Shown in pieces: positions 45,536 through 55,600 of a stretch of 64,000 nt of DNA. The translations under genes were made by a program, and so were the position numbers. The stretch comes from Tardiphaga sp. 709 (GTDB lineage: Bacteria; Pseudomonadota; Alphaproteobacteria; Rhizobiales; Xanthobacteraceae). Position 1 is the first letter of the stretch, and the number at the start of each line of letters is the position of its first letter. Below the pieces are notes generated by a model. The model was not told the origin of the DNA. It saw only the letters and a program-made list of their open reading frames with translations, and ran no database searches. The stretch is taken from positions 3,284,501 through 3,348,500 of the forward strand of contig NZ_CP135529.1 of NCBI RefSeq assembly GCF_032401055.1, given 5' to 3'.

Positions 45536-46762
45536 ATGGCTCGCGTGAAGTTCGGCGCCTTTCTCGCACCGCATCATCCGATCGGGGAGCACCCGATGCT
45601 ACAGTTCCGCAGGGACCTCGATCTCGTCGAGCAGCTCGATGCGCTCGGCTACGACGAATTCTGGTGCGGCGAGCATCATTCGTCGGGCTGGGAGATGATC
45701 GCCTCGCCGGAGATGTTCCTCGCCGCGGCAGGCGAACGCACCAAGCGCATTCGCCTGGGGACCGGCGTAATTTCGCTGCCCTATCATCATCCCTACAATG
45801 TCGCGCAGCGCATGGTGCAGCTGGATCACATGACCGGCGGCCGCGCGATCTTCGGCTCCGGCCCGGGTGCCCTCGCCTCCGACGCGCATACGCTCGGCAT
45901 CGACCCGATGACCCAGCGCGACCGCCAGGACGAAGCCATCGCCATCATCCGCCGTCTGTTCAACGGTGAGCGCGTCACCGCAAAGAGCGACTGGTTCACC
46001 ATGAACGACGCTGCGCTGCAGATCCTGCCGCTGCAGGAGGAGATGCCGTTCGTGGTGGCGTCGCAGATCTCCCCGTCTGGCATGACACTGGCCGGCAAAT
46101 ACGGCATCGGCATCATCTCGCTGGGCTCGATGTCGACGCAGGGATTGATGGCACTGCCGACGCAATGGGGCTTTGCGGAAGACGCCGCCAAGAAACACGG
46201 CACCACGGTCGATCGCGCCAACTGGCGCGTGCTGCTGTCCTGGCATATCGCCGAGACCCGCGAACAGGCCGCGCGCGAGGCCGGCCCCGGCCTGATGCGC
46301 TGGCACAACGAATATAATGTCGGTACGCTGCAGCGGCCGGGCCTGGAGCCCTTCACCTCACCCGAGGACGCAGTGGAAAAGACGGCGGGCGGCGAGAATG
46401 CGGCCTCGACCATCGGCACGCCGGATGACCTCATCAAGACCATCAAGAACCTGATGCAGGTTTCAGGCGGTGTCGGCACCATCATCGGCTTCGTGCATGA
46501 CTGGGCCAATCCGGAAAACGCGAGGCGCAGCTGGGACATGGTGGCGCGCTACGTGGTGCCGGAGATCAACGGCTACATCGCATCACTGCGCAAGTCGCAG
46601 CAATTCGTGATCGAGAACCGCGAGGTGTTCGAACGCGCTGGACAGGCCGTGATGGCCAAGATCATGGCGAACGAGAAAGCGGCGGCAGCGCTGCCGCTCA
46701 CCGGGCCGGGACGCGTGGCGATTCCACTGGTCAATGCACCGAATCTGCAGAAGAAAGGGTAA
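45536..46762 (+). CDS. LLM-class flavin-dependent monooxygenase
   Basis: Luciferase-like monooxygenase, 408 residues. Landmarks are KFGAFLAPHHPIGEHPML, DEFWCGEHHSSGWEMI, RLGTGVISLPYHHPYNVA and GGRAIFGSGPGALASDAH, the FMN/substrate-binding pattern of the bacterial luciferase family. FMNH2 must be supplied by a separate reductase, and none is adjacent. Substrate unknown. GAGGAAA precedes the start. Confidence 0.92.
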   Translation: MARVKFGAFLAPHHPIGEHPMLQFRRDLDLVEQLDALGYDEFWCGEHHSSGWEMIASPEMFLAAAGERTKRIRLGTGVISLPYHHPYNVAQRMVQLDHMTGGRAIFGSGPGALASDAHTLGIDPMTQRDRQDEAIAIIRRLFNGERVTAKSDWFTMNDAALQILPLQEEMPFVVASQISPSGMTLAGKYGIGIISLGSMSTQGLMALPTQWGFAEDAAKKHGTTVDRANWRVLLSWHIAETREQAAREAGPGLMRWHNEYNVGTLQRPGLEPFTSPEDAVEKTAGGENAASTIGTPDDLIKTIKNLMQVSGGVGTIIGFVHDWANPENARRSWDMVARYVVPEINGYIASLRKSQQFVIENREVFERAGQAVMAKIMANEKAAAALPLTGPGRVAIPLVNAPNLQKKG

Positions 46763-46782
46763 GCCCGGCTCAGGCCTTTGCT

Positions 46783-46873
46783 CCGTCATTGCGAGGAGCG
46801 AAGCGACGCGGCAATCCAGCTCTTCACTTCGGCGAAGAAAGACTGGATTGCTTCGCTGCGCTCGCAATGACGG
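46783..46873. repeat. Dispersed palindromic repeat (CCGTCATTGCGAGGAGCG type)
   Basis: Near-perfect long inverted repeat: CCGTCATTGCGAGGAGCGAA at the left and CTGCGCTCGCAATGACGG at the right, with inner CAATCCAG...CTGGATTG arms and a short central hairpin. This is a recognized-looking interspersed repeat of Bradyrhizobium-type genomes. It fills the gap between two converging genes and may act as a bidirectional transcription stop. Confidence 0.8.
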
Positions 46874-46887
46874 GGAGAGGCTGCCGC

Positions 46888-47712
46888 TCACTTCCCGTAA
46901 TAGTCCTGCACCGTTTCCCACGCCGCCATCTGCAGTATCTTCGCAGTCGCTTCGTCGAGACCCGCGAGATACGGATTGCCCACCGGTGAGCGACCCGTCA
47001 GCGCGCTGAAGACCACGCAGGACGCAAGGTATGTGCCTGCCATGCTCGGATGACGCCTGTCGGGCTGGTAGAGATTGAGCTCGGGCTGCTTCGCGCGCAT
47101 CCTGGCAAATGCCAGCCCTGCCGGAATCACCAAGGCGTTGTTGTCATTGCCGGCGACCGTATAGGCTTCGGCCAGTTGCTGCGTCATCTCCGGCTTGTCT
47201 TCATAGGCCCAGGACATGAAGAAGACCGGTTTCGCGCCATGGGCACGGACGATATCCGCATCCTTTTTCGCATATTCAGTAAAGACCGACTTCAGCTTGG
47301 GATGGATCGGGCACTGGCTGCAATCCATCATGATCGCAGCGTCGAACAGCCGCTCGCGCGTGTTGAAGATGATGTTGTTATTGTCGTCGAAGGAATAGGA
47401 CGCGATGGCGTTGGGTCGGAAATAGCTCTCGACATCGTGCCATTCGAAGCCGGAACCGCCGATGGTCACCGAAGTCGCCTGATAGCTCGTCCTGTTGGCG
47501 GGATCGGCGGCACGCACCAGCGCCAGCACGTGGCTGTGCATGCTGTTGTTGAAATAGAAGAAGCTGTTTCCGATGAATATCTCGGTCTTCGGAAAATCGG
47601 GCCCCAGCGACGTGACCTTGGGTTTGGTCTGCGCTTGCACCGCAACGGGTGCACTGGCCGTGGCAGCAAGGGTCGCCACAGCGACAAGCATGGCTCGCAA
47701 AGTTCTGGACAT
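46888..47712 (-). CDS. Exported SGNH/GDSL-hydrolase-like protein
   Basis: 274-residue secreted protein with signal peptide (AMLVAVATLAATASAPVAVQA). Block I is a GNSFF variant (IFIGNSFFYFNNSMHSHV) placing a candidate nucleophile Ser. The C-terminal NLYQPDRRHPSMAGTYLASC resembles the catalytic Asp-His block of SGNH hydrolases. Four cysteines include a CSQC pair. ATG 47712 has GGGAG upstream; a longer upstream open frame is rejected. Family call is by motif pattern, and the substrate is unknown. Confidence 0.72.
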   Translation of the reverse strand: MSRTLRAMLVAVATLAATASAPVAVQAQTKPKVTSLGPDFPKTEIFIGNSFFYFNNSMHSHVLALVRAADPANRTSYQATSVTIGGSGFEWHDVESYFRPNAIASYSFDDNNNIIFNTRERLFDAAIMMDCSQCPIHPKLKSVFTEYAKKDADIVRAHGAKPVFFMSWAYEDKPEMTQQLAEAYTVAGNDNNALVIPAGLAFARMRAKQPELNLYQPDRRHPSMAGTYLASCVVFSALTGRSPVGNPYLAGLDEATAKILQMAAWETVQDYYGK

Positions 47713-47802
47713 GGAATGTCTCCCGGTTCTTATTATATGCGTATCGATAGCATGGGGCGGTGCGGATTGCGCCGGCCCTGATCGCGGGAGGCAGACAACG
47801 CC

Positions 47803-48099
47803 ATGCCCCATGAGCTCGCACCCCGTGACCTCGATCCCCTGATCCTTGATCTTCTGGAATGGATCGCGCGTGAACCCAGATCCTATGCCGACGTGCTCGA
47901 TGCATGGCGGACGTCGTGCCCACGACTGACGGTGTGGGAAGACTGCATCGATCGTGGATTTGCCACGCGCATGCACATCGCCGGACATGGCTCCGTCGTT
48001 CAGGTGACGGCCGCAGGTTTGTCCTTTCTGCAACGGCATGGACGCGTCATGCCAAAGACGCCAGCCTCGATCACCGCAACTAGTCCAGCGGCATCGTAA
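47803..48099 (+). CDS. Small hypothetical protein, possible winged-helix
   Basis: 98 residues: DLDPLILDLLEWIAREPRSY, then ADVLDAWRTSCPRLTVWEDC and VVQVTAAGLSFLQRHGR. The helix-turn-helix-like spacing and absence of signal or membrane segment suggest a small DNA- or protein-binding module, similar to short proteins I associate with Bradyrhizobium relatives. A GGGAGG lies upstream of the ATG. Converges with the cupin gene and overlaps its 3' end by 20 bases. Confidence 0.65.
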   Translation: MPHELAPRDLDPLILDLLEWIAREPRSYADVLDAWRTSCPRLTVWEDCIDRGFATRMHIAGHGSVVQVTAAGLSFLQRHGRVMPKTPASITATSPAAS

Positions 48100-48592
48100 G
48101 CTGCGCGCCTTCATCGGCCACAAACACCGCGATCAGCTCGGCCGGCTCCGTATTGCTCGCATTGGCCGAAACGAGATGCGTCGAGCCCGGCGGCTCGAAG
48201 AATGACTGCCCCACCTTGAAGGTTTCGACCGGGCCGCCGCCGAGCTGCGAGCGGATCTCGCCCTTGGTGATATAGGCTGTCACCGTGCCCGAATGACGAT
48301 GCGGCGCGCTGAAGCCGCCGGGTCCATAGGACACGCGCACAATGGTCACGCGCTTGCCCGGCACATTCGGCAGCGCATGCGACGTGATCAGCTCCACCGC
48401 ATCGCCGGGATTGGCGCTGGAGCCATTACTACTGACGGCGCAGAGCGGCGCCAGAACCGTCGATAAGGCGTCCATTGTCGTCGGGAGTGCCTTGCCAAGG
48501 GCAATCGCACACATCAGTCCCGCGGCAACGGCAACAGACACACAGCGGGCTTCGGGCAGCCTCGGTGCGATCACATCGCATGTGATGGACAT
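48080..48592 (-). CDS. Exported cupin-domain protein
   Basis: 170 residues with an N-terminal signal or anchor (CVSVAVAAGLMCAIALGKAL) and a cupin barrel: GFSAPHRHSGTVTAYITKGE supplies the metal-ligand histidines, and FFEPPGSTHLVSANASN the second motif. It begins 18 bases after the SDR gene stop with a GGGAG ribosome site, so it is the second gene of an SDR-cupin operon. Function unknown. Confidence 0.87.
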   Translation of the reverse strand: MSITCDVIAPRLPEARCVSVAVAAGLMCAIALGKALPTTMDALSTVLAPLCAVSSNGSSANPGDAVELITSHALPNVPGKRVTIVRVSYGPGGFSAPHRHSGTVTAYITKGEIRSQLGGGPVETFKVGQSFFEPPGSTHLVSANASNTEPAELIAVFVADEGAQLTMPLD

Positions 48593-48610
48593 TCTTCGCT
48601 CCCCTGCCCG

Positions 48611-49453
48611 TCAGCCATTGTCCTGGCCGAACGCCTTGCGCATCGCGACATAACCCTGCTGCTGCTGGCTCCAATTGCGACCGCCGGTGACACCGCCATC
48701 GACCACCAGATCGTTGCCATTGACGAAAGACGACTCGTCGCTGGCGAGGAAGACGGCGGCATGAGCGATGTCGTCCGGCAGACCAGCGCGCGGGATCGGC
48801 TGCGCAGCCTTGAACGCCTCGCGCATCAGCGCCGGCGTCTGCTCGGCTGCTTCCACCGATAGTCCCAGCGCCTTGCCGAAGATTCCGGTCGCGATGGCGC
48901 CCGGCGAGATGCTGTTGACGCGCACGCCGCTCTCGCCGAGTTCCATCGCCACGCATTTGGTCAGATGGATAACCGCCGCCTTGGCGGCGCCATAGACCAC
49001 CGAGGACGAATAGCCGGCGAGCCGGCCGGCAATACTGCCATTGTTGATGATACTGCCCGAGCCCTGCTTCTTCATATGCGGGGCGGCATGTTTCATGCCG
49101 AGCATGACGCTGCGTACGAGTGTCGCCATCGCTGCATCGAAACGATCGACGTCGAGGCCCTCGATACCACCGGTCGGCGCCGGACCACCGGCATTGTTGA
49201 ACAGGCAATCGATGCGGCCGAATTTCTCGACCGCGTGACCGATCAGTGCACTCATCTGCGCTTCATCGGTAACGTCGGTCTGACGGAAACTGCAATTTGC
49301 GCCGAGCTTCAAAGCGAGCGCATTGCCTTCCGACGCACGACGCCCCGCAATCACGACTTTCGCACCCTGCGCGATGAAGATTTCCGCCGTACGGTATCCG
49401 ATGCCGCTCGTTGCACCGGTGATGACTGCGACCTTGTTGTCGAGACGCCCCAT
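48611..49453 (-). CDS. Short-chain dehydrogenase/reductase
   Basis: NAD(P)-dependent classical SDR, 280 residues. Cofactor motif [15 protein letters not shown], the NNAG motif in [13 protein letters not shown], catalytic Ser near NNGSIAG and the YGAAKAA (YxxxK) active site. The C-terminal [18 protein letters not shown] completes the family pattern. ATG 49453 follows GGGGAAA; an upstream open frame is rejected. Likely substrate is an alcohol or ketone of unknown identity. Confidence 0.93.
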   Translation of the reverse strand: MGRLDNKVAVITGATSGIGYRTAEIFIAQGAKVVIAGRRASEGNALALKLGANCSFRQTDVTDEAQMSALIGHAVEKFGRIDCLFNNAGGPAPTGGIEGLDVDRFDAAMATLVRSVMLGMKHAAPHMKKQGSGSIINNGSIAGRLAGYSSSVVYGAAKAAVIHLTKCVAMELGESGVRVNSISPGAIATGIFGKALGLSVEAAEQTPALMREAFKAAQPIPRAGLPDDIAHAAVFLASDESSFVNGNDLVVDGGVTGGRNWSQQQQGYVAMRKAFGQDNG

Positions 49454-49698
49454 ATCGTTTCCCCGTTTGTTTTTATGGCCGGCATTTGACGCTCCGAATC
49501 CGCGCCCGCGCAAGGCGTATTTTGAGTCAGCTCGACACGCAGCCCGCTGAATTTGCAGGTGAAGCGGCGAACTTTCCAAGCCACAATCGTCGGAGACTCC
49601 TGAGAATTACGATTAAGGAAGTTCTAAGACGCATCTGCGTATCGTGCAGCATTGTACCGCCATCCAAGCATGGCTCGCGATTGCTGGAGATCTTTTCC

Positions 49699-51387
49699 GT
49701 GAAGCTGCTCAATAACCTGCCGATTTCCGCCAAGCTTGGGCTTCTCGTCACCGTCACTCTGATCGGTCTCTGCCTCGCCGGCGTGCAGGCGACACGCCTC
49801 GTCAGCGCCGAGATGCGCAGCTCTCGCATGGAGCAGGTTCTCGCCATCGTCGAAACGGCGCGCAACATGGCGCTCGGTCTGCAGAAGCAGGTGACAGCCG
49901 GCGAGTTGACGAAGGATGCCGCGATCCAGGAATTCGTCAAGCGCGCCCGCACGATGACTTATGACAAGGGCAACGGTTACGTCTTCTCCTATGACATGAA
50001 CGGCATCGCGCTGGTGACGCCGGATCCGAAACAGTTCGGTACCAACCGGCTGGACGTCCCGACCAATGGCCGTGCGCTGACTCGCGAGTTGCGCGACGGC
50101 GTCGCCGCCAAGGGCGATGTCACGCTGTATTACGAATACATGAAGCCGGGTACGACCGAATTGATCCGCAAGTTCTCCTATGCGGTTGCCGTGCCCGACT
50201 GGAATCTGTTCGTCGGCACCGGCGCCTATCTCGACGATCTCGATGCGAAGCTGACGCCGATCATCTGGTCGCTGGCGACAGCGATCCTCGGTATCGCTGT
50301 TGTCGCCGGCCTGATCGCGTGGTTCATCGCCCGCAGCATCACGAGGCCGCTGAGCCAGCTCGGCACCCGCATGCGGGATCTCGCTGACGGTAAGCTGGAA
50401 GCCGAGATCCCCGGCGCCGGCCGTCACGACGAGATCGGTGCGATGGCTACGACGGTGCAGGTGTTCAAGGATAATGCGATCCGCATGCATGGCCTCGAGC
50501 AGGAAGAGGTCGCCGTCCAGCAGCGCGTCGCCGCCGAACGCAAGTCAGCGATGAACAGCCTTGCCGATGGCTTCGAGCAAAGCGTCAACGGCGTCGTGAA
50601 ATCGGTTGCCACGTCCGCGGCTGGAATGCAGGCTACCGCATCGTCCATGACCAACACCGCAAGCGAAACCACCGATCGCGTTGCCAGCGTCAGCATGGCG
50701 TCCGAGAAGGCGCTGAACAACGTGCAGACCGTTGCCGCCGCAGCGGAAGAACTGACCGCCTCCGTCGAGGAAATCTCGCGGCAGGTTGCGCAATCGACCG
50801 AGATCGCGCGGCAGGCCGTCGGCGAAGCAGACCGAACCAACGCAACGGTTCAGCTCCTGTCCGGCGCAGCCGAGAAGATCGGCGTTGTGGTGCAGTTGAT
50901 CGACACGATTGCAGCGCAGACCAACCTCCTGGCGCTCAATGCCACCATTGAGGCCGCCCGTGCGGGCGAAGCGGGACGCGGTTTCGCGGTCGTCGCCTCG
51001 GAGGTAAAGGCCCTGGCAACCCAGACAGCCAAGGCGACGGAGGAAATCTCGGCGCAGGTTGCCAGCATGCAGTCGACAACCGGCGATGCCGTCTCGGCGA
51101 TCGGCAATATCAGTGCGACCATCGAGAAGATGAGCGAGATTTCGATGGCGATCTCATCGGCCGTCGAGGAACAAGGCGCCGCGACCCGCGAAATCGCCCG
51201 CAACATTCAGGCGGCAGCCACCGGCTCCAGCGAAATCGCTTCCAATATCGGCAGCGTCAACGCGGCAGCCACCGCCACGGGACAGGCGGCCGGCCAGGTG
51301 CTCAACGGTGCGCGCGAGCTCGACGGACAGGCCAGCATGCTGCAATCGGCGGTGACGGACTTCCTGACCAAGGTTCGCGTGGCCTAA
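49699..51387 (+). CDS. Methyl-accepting chemotaxis protein with single Cache domain
   Basis: Chemoreceptor, 562 residues. A first membrane helix ([19 protein letters not shown]) is followed by a periplasmic sCache-2-type sensor (about 33-190, [35 protein letters not shown]), a second helix ([18 protein letters not shown]), HAMP ([20 protein letters not shown]) and a signalling domain with the hairpin tip [20 protein letters not shown]. The start is GTG 49699, with GGAG 9 bases upstream; the longer upstream frame does not look like coding sequence. Ligand unknown; Cache domains of this type often bind small organic acids. Confidence 0.93.
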   Translation: MKLLNNLPISAKLGLLVTVTLIGLCLAGVQATRLVSAEMRSSRMEQVLAIVETARNMALGLQKQVTAGELTKDAAIQEFVKRARTMTYDKGNGYVFSYDMNGIALVTPDPKQFGTNRLDVPTNGRALTRELRDGVAAKGDVTLYYEYMKPGTTELIRKFSYAVAVPDWNLFVGTGAYLDDLDAKLTPIIWSLATAILGIAVVAGLIAWFIARSITRPLSQLGTRMRDLADGKLEAEIPGAGRHDEIGAMATTVQVFKDNAIRMHGLEQEEVAVQQRVAAERKSAMNSLADGFEQSVNGVVKSVATSAAGMQATASSMTNTASETTDRVASVSMASEKALNNVQTVAAAAEELTASVEEISRQVAQSTEIARQAVGEADRTNATVQLLSGAAEKIGVVVQLIDTIAAQTNLLALNATIEAARAGEAGRGFAVVASEVKALATQTAKATEEISAQVASMQSTTGDAVSAIGNISATIEKMSEISMAISSAVEEQGAATREIARNIQAAATGSSEIASNIGSVNAAATATGQAAGQVLNGARELDGQASMLQSAVTDFLTKVRVA

Positions 51388-51432
51388 ATCAGGCGACGGA
51401 CCGATGCTTCGATCGGATACGGGCCGTTCCGC

Positions 51433-52236
51433 TTACAGCGCGGGGCGGCCCGATGTCTTTTTGGCGCTGGATGCCAGCGTGGTCAGAGCTGCTTCATCCG
51501 CAACGGAACGCTGCGTAGCTGCCAGCAGCGGCGCATCGACATATTGCCGGATACCGTTCTGATCCATCACGAAGAGCGGCCGGGTGTTCTTCATGTTGAC
51601 GTCCTCGACCATCGCCATGCGACGGTTGTCGAGCATGAACCAGCGGCCATCGAGACGAGCGGCCGCAACGGCGTGATCCTCCTGGCGCAGCGTGTCGCGC
51701 AGGATCACGACCCGCAGATCCTCGGCCGCAACGCCGGCGGCACGTAATGCGGTGAATTTGGCGATGGCGTAGTCCTCGCAATCGCCGGCGCCCGTGGCGA
51801 ACAGTGCCAGCGGCGAACGCCAGACATCCGTTGCGCCATAGAGCACAAGATCATCGCCGGGCCGAACCGCCAGATTGATCGCGCGATTGACCTCACCCAT
51901 ACGGGCGCGACCGTCGCGCGCGCTGGCATCGCCAACGATATCCAGAAACTTTGCTGCCTCGGGCGAACAGCGGACGGGCGTCTCGGCACAAAGCTCGAGG
52001 GCAAGCTGCTCGTCGTCCTGCTCGCGTTCCACCCCGCGCCACTTGGCTTTGAGCTCGCCTTCCGGCAGCGCCGATGTGGAGAGGCCAAACGGCTCCGCAG
52101 GCCGGTCGACAGCGCTGATCGCCTGGTCAGGGAAGGCCGTTCCGGCCGTGAGATCCGTGGGTGCCGCGAAAATCGCCAGCCCCAAGGCCAGCACAGACGC
52201 GCAGCGCACCCGCGCAAAAGCAGAAGTCCACATCAT
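51433..52236 (-). CDS. LapG-like transglutaminase-fold cysteine protease (BTLCP family)
   Basis: Periplasmic cysteine protease, about 267 residues, with a signal peptide (CASVLALGLAIFAAPTDLTA). The triad is C153 (GAGDCEDYAIAK), H188 (RQEDHAVAAARL) and D203 (WFMLDNRR). This is the BTLCP/DUF920 fold of LapG, which clips secreted adhesins from the cell surface. It is divergent from a giant secreted adhesin and next to that adhesin's exporter, which is the setting expected for a LapG-type release enzyme. No LapD homologue is beside it. Whether it cuts this adhesin is inference. Confidence 0.87.
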   Translation of the reverse strand: MMWTSAFARVRCASVLALGLAIFAAPTDLTAGTAFPDQAISAVDRPAEPFGLSTSALPEGELKAKWRGVEREQDDEQLALELCAETPVRCSPEAAKFLDIVGDASARDGRARMGEVNRAINLAVRPGDDLVLYGATDVWRSPLALFATGAGDCEDYAIAKFTALRAAGVAAEDLRVVILRDTLRQEDHAVAAARLDGRWFMLDNRRMAMVEDVNMKNTRPLFVMDQNGIRQYVDAPLLAATQRSVADEAALTTLASSAKKTSGRPAL

Positions 52237-52668
52237 AGACGCCCCGTCTGTCCGGGCATCGGCAAGCTGGGCTGCTCGCACGTGACCGGATCATTTGTGG
52301 GGCCATCTTGAGGCGGGGGATTTTCGACGGGATTAAAAGGGGTTAGCCGGGTCGACGAAGTTCGCGGACAGGCTGAAAGGGGACTAACCGGCTTGGCTAC
52401 AATTTTATCGAAATCGCCAAATTAGAGGATTATATTACCTCATGCGTTTGTTCCCGCGCGTTGAGTTCCCTAAACGGGAGCACAGATTGAACTCGGAACA
52501 TCGTTAATGAAAATTTACTATATGGATCAAGGGCATCCAGATGATTTCACAAAGCAGCCGATAGCTTGAAAAATGATGCGCAGACGTCCACTATCGCATT
52601 GCACCCCGCGGTGGTATGCATGGCTCGCAAATTAGCTAATTAATAACCATAACCATGCGCGGTAGACA
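52237..52668. other. Divergent control region, protease / adhesin
   Basis: 432 bases between divergent genes, noticeably AT-richer than the surroundings in its second half (52410-52650). It contains AAATTAGAGGATTATATTACC at about 52420 and TTAATGAAAATTTACTATA at about 52505 as promoter-like patches. A short in-frame stop (52663-52665) forbids an earlier adhesin start. I see no operator that I can name. Confidence 0.5.
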
Positions 52669-55600
52669 TTGAACTACGCGGGTCCATTCGAATTTTCGCA
52701 ATCTGGCGATGCTCCGGCCGAACCAACGGCTGGTGGCGGCAGTATTGGCCATACGTTTTCCGCTCATACGGCCGGTTCCGCGATTGTCGTGCAGGATGCC
52801 AACCTGCTGTTCTCCGGCGACTACAAGCGCTCCGGCGTCGATCTCGTGCTGTCCAAGGACGGGCACGAACACGTCGTCTCCGACTATTTCAAGGGTTCGC
52901 TGCGCGCAGCACTGTCGTCGCCCGATGGCGCGCAGCTGTCCGGCGACCTCGTTACTGCCCTCGTCGGCGAAGTGCAGGTCGCCCAGCTCGGCGGCGGCGC
53001 CAATGCTGCCGCGCAAGTCATTGGCACCGTCAGCAAGCTAGCCGGCAGCGCAACTGCGATCCGCAATGGCGTCTCCGTGATGCTCAATGTCGGCGATCAG
53101 GTGCAGAAGGGCGACGTTGTCCAGGCCGGCGGGGACTCATCGCTGACCATGACTTTCATTGACGGCACCGTGTTCGGCCTCTCGGCCAACGCACGCATGG
53201 TGCTGAACGAGATGGTTTACGATCCCCAGGGATCGTCGAATTCATCTCTGCTCAGCCTCGTGCAGGGCACGATCACCTTCGTTGCCGGTGAAACTGCCAA
53301 GCATGGCAACATGCGCGTCGATACGCCGGTTGCCACGATGGGCATCCGCGGCACTGCGGTGCTGGTCGAGATCGGTTTCGAAGTGCCCGGACAGGGCGGC
53401 GCACCGCCGGTGAAATTCCAGGTTCTGGTCGAGCCCAACGGCGTGACCGGCTCTTATGTGCTGTATAGCAAGACGGGCGGCCAGGCGATCGGCACCGTCA
53501 ATGCGGCCGGTCAGGTCACCAGCGTGCTCGGCAATGGCGATACGTCCACAGGTGTCGCCGATCCGCTGACGCCGATCGCACGGGCGATCATTGAGCAGAC
53601 GCTGCAGACCTATTTTCCGAACTACGTTCCGAATGCCAATCCGCGCAGCGGACCCGGCGGCGGTTCATCTCCGGGCGATCCCAATTCCGGCACCAGTCCG
53701 GATCCCTTGAAATTCATTATTCCGGATTTTCTGCCGAACCAGCCCTACACCGTCCCGATCAAGCTGCAGGGCGACGGCTCCAACACGTCGCCGATCGACG
53801 TCACCTTCACGCGCTTCAATACCGCACCGATCATCACGGTGACGCCCGTCGTCGTCACGCTGCCGGTCAACCAGAACAGTTTCGATATCAGGGACCAGGT
53901 CCGGATCAACGATCCAGACATCGGTGACGTGGCAACGCCCTATGTGCCGGGCACCGCGCGCGTCATTTCGGCGAGCGGGCCAAGCGGCACGCCGGCCGCA
54001 CTCGATCTCAAGACGCTCATCGTAGTCGATCCGGCAACCGGCCATGTCTCCTATGATCCCGCCGCTTTCGCGTTCCTTGGCGCAGGACAGCAGGCCGTCT
54101 ACACCATCGGCTTCGACAGCCAGTCGGGACCGGACACGACCCATGAGACGCTGACCTTCACGGTCGATGGCACCAACGACGTGCCGGTCGTGGTGTCGCC
54201 GCTGACCGCTGCAGCGAGCCAGGATGATGGTGTCCAGAGTTTCAACCTGCTGGCCGGCGCCTCGGACGCTGATCTCGGCGAAACCGCGACTCTGACTGTC
54301 GGCAACGTCAAGTTCGCGCTCAACGGTGGCACCGCACAGAACGCTGCGCCGACCGGCGTGACGTTGACCGGCACGACGCTGCATGTCGATCCGAGCGCCT
54401 TTGCCTATCTCGGCCAAGGCCAGATCGCGACCATCACTGTCACCTACAACGTCATCGACGCTCATGGGGCGACCGTCGCGCAAACCGAGACGATTACGGT
54501 TACGGGCGTGAACGACCAGCCGACAATCGTATCGACGAACTTCACAGTGCCTCAGGGCGGAGAAGTCACGCTCGGCGCAACGAGCTTCACCATCAGTGAC
54601 CCGGATGTCGGCTCAGACTTCACATTTACCGTCAGCAATGTGAGCGGCGGCACGTTTGTGGTTGATTCGAATAATTTTCGTCTGTTCCGCGTTGCGGCTT
54701 TCGATGAGGGCGGCGGTCAGACGATCACCTTCACCATGGCCGACCTGATCGCCGGGCGCGTCCACTTCATCAGCGACGGCAGCGGTCCGCCATCCTTCAA
54801 CCTTCAGGTTGACGACGGCAGCGGGACGTCGAATAGCCAGAGCCCTGTTGAACTCCAGACTGTCGCATTCTCCGATCTGGCACCGGTTGTCAAAGGTCCG
54901 CTGACCTCTGCTGCAAACGAGGGTGACTGCGCGGTCACGGTTAATCTCCTGGAGTGCGCCCGCGACCCGGACGGTGGCACGCTGTCGATCGACAACGTCC
55001 ATTACACGGTCGGCAAGAACGATTCGACGGCGCTTCCGGTCGGATTTTCGCTCAACGGCGCGTCGCTGACCTACGATCCGGCCAACAAGGCTTTCGATCA
55101 TCTCGCCGCCGGCGAGAAGATGGTGGTGACTGTCAATTACGACATCTTAGATGGGCAGGGCGGCAAGACCCCCCAGACCGAAACCATCACCATCACCGGC
55201 ACCAATGACCGGCCGGTGATCAAGTCCGCTTCCTTTGCCCTGACTGAAGGTGGAATCACGATCCTGTCTGCCAGCAACATCGGCGTGAGCGATCCAGACA
55301 GCCAAGACTTCACCTTCAGCGTGTCGCAGGTCAGCCACGGTAAATTCCAGATCCTGACCGGCACCGGCTGGCGAGATACTTCCACATTCACCTCGGACGA
55401 TCTCGACTCGGGCCGCGTCCGGTTCGTGCATGACCGCAGTGAGTACGATGCGAGCTTCTCGATCAAGGCCGATGACGGCCAGAGCGAGCATAATGTCAGC
55501 AACACGTTCCGCAGCACCATCGAGATCGAGCACGTCAATGACGCGCCGAAGATGCTTGCAGCGCCGCTGCTGATTGCCGAAGGCGGCACAGTCGTCCTGA

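Noticed and set aside
52482-52560. Possible CRP-type site upstream of the adhesin, given the cyclase in the operon
   Set aside because: I looked for TGTGA-N6-TCACA and found only a partial right half (TTTCACAAAG); not enough to claim.
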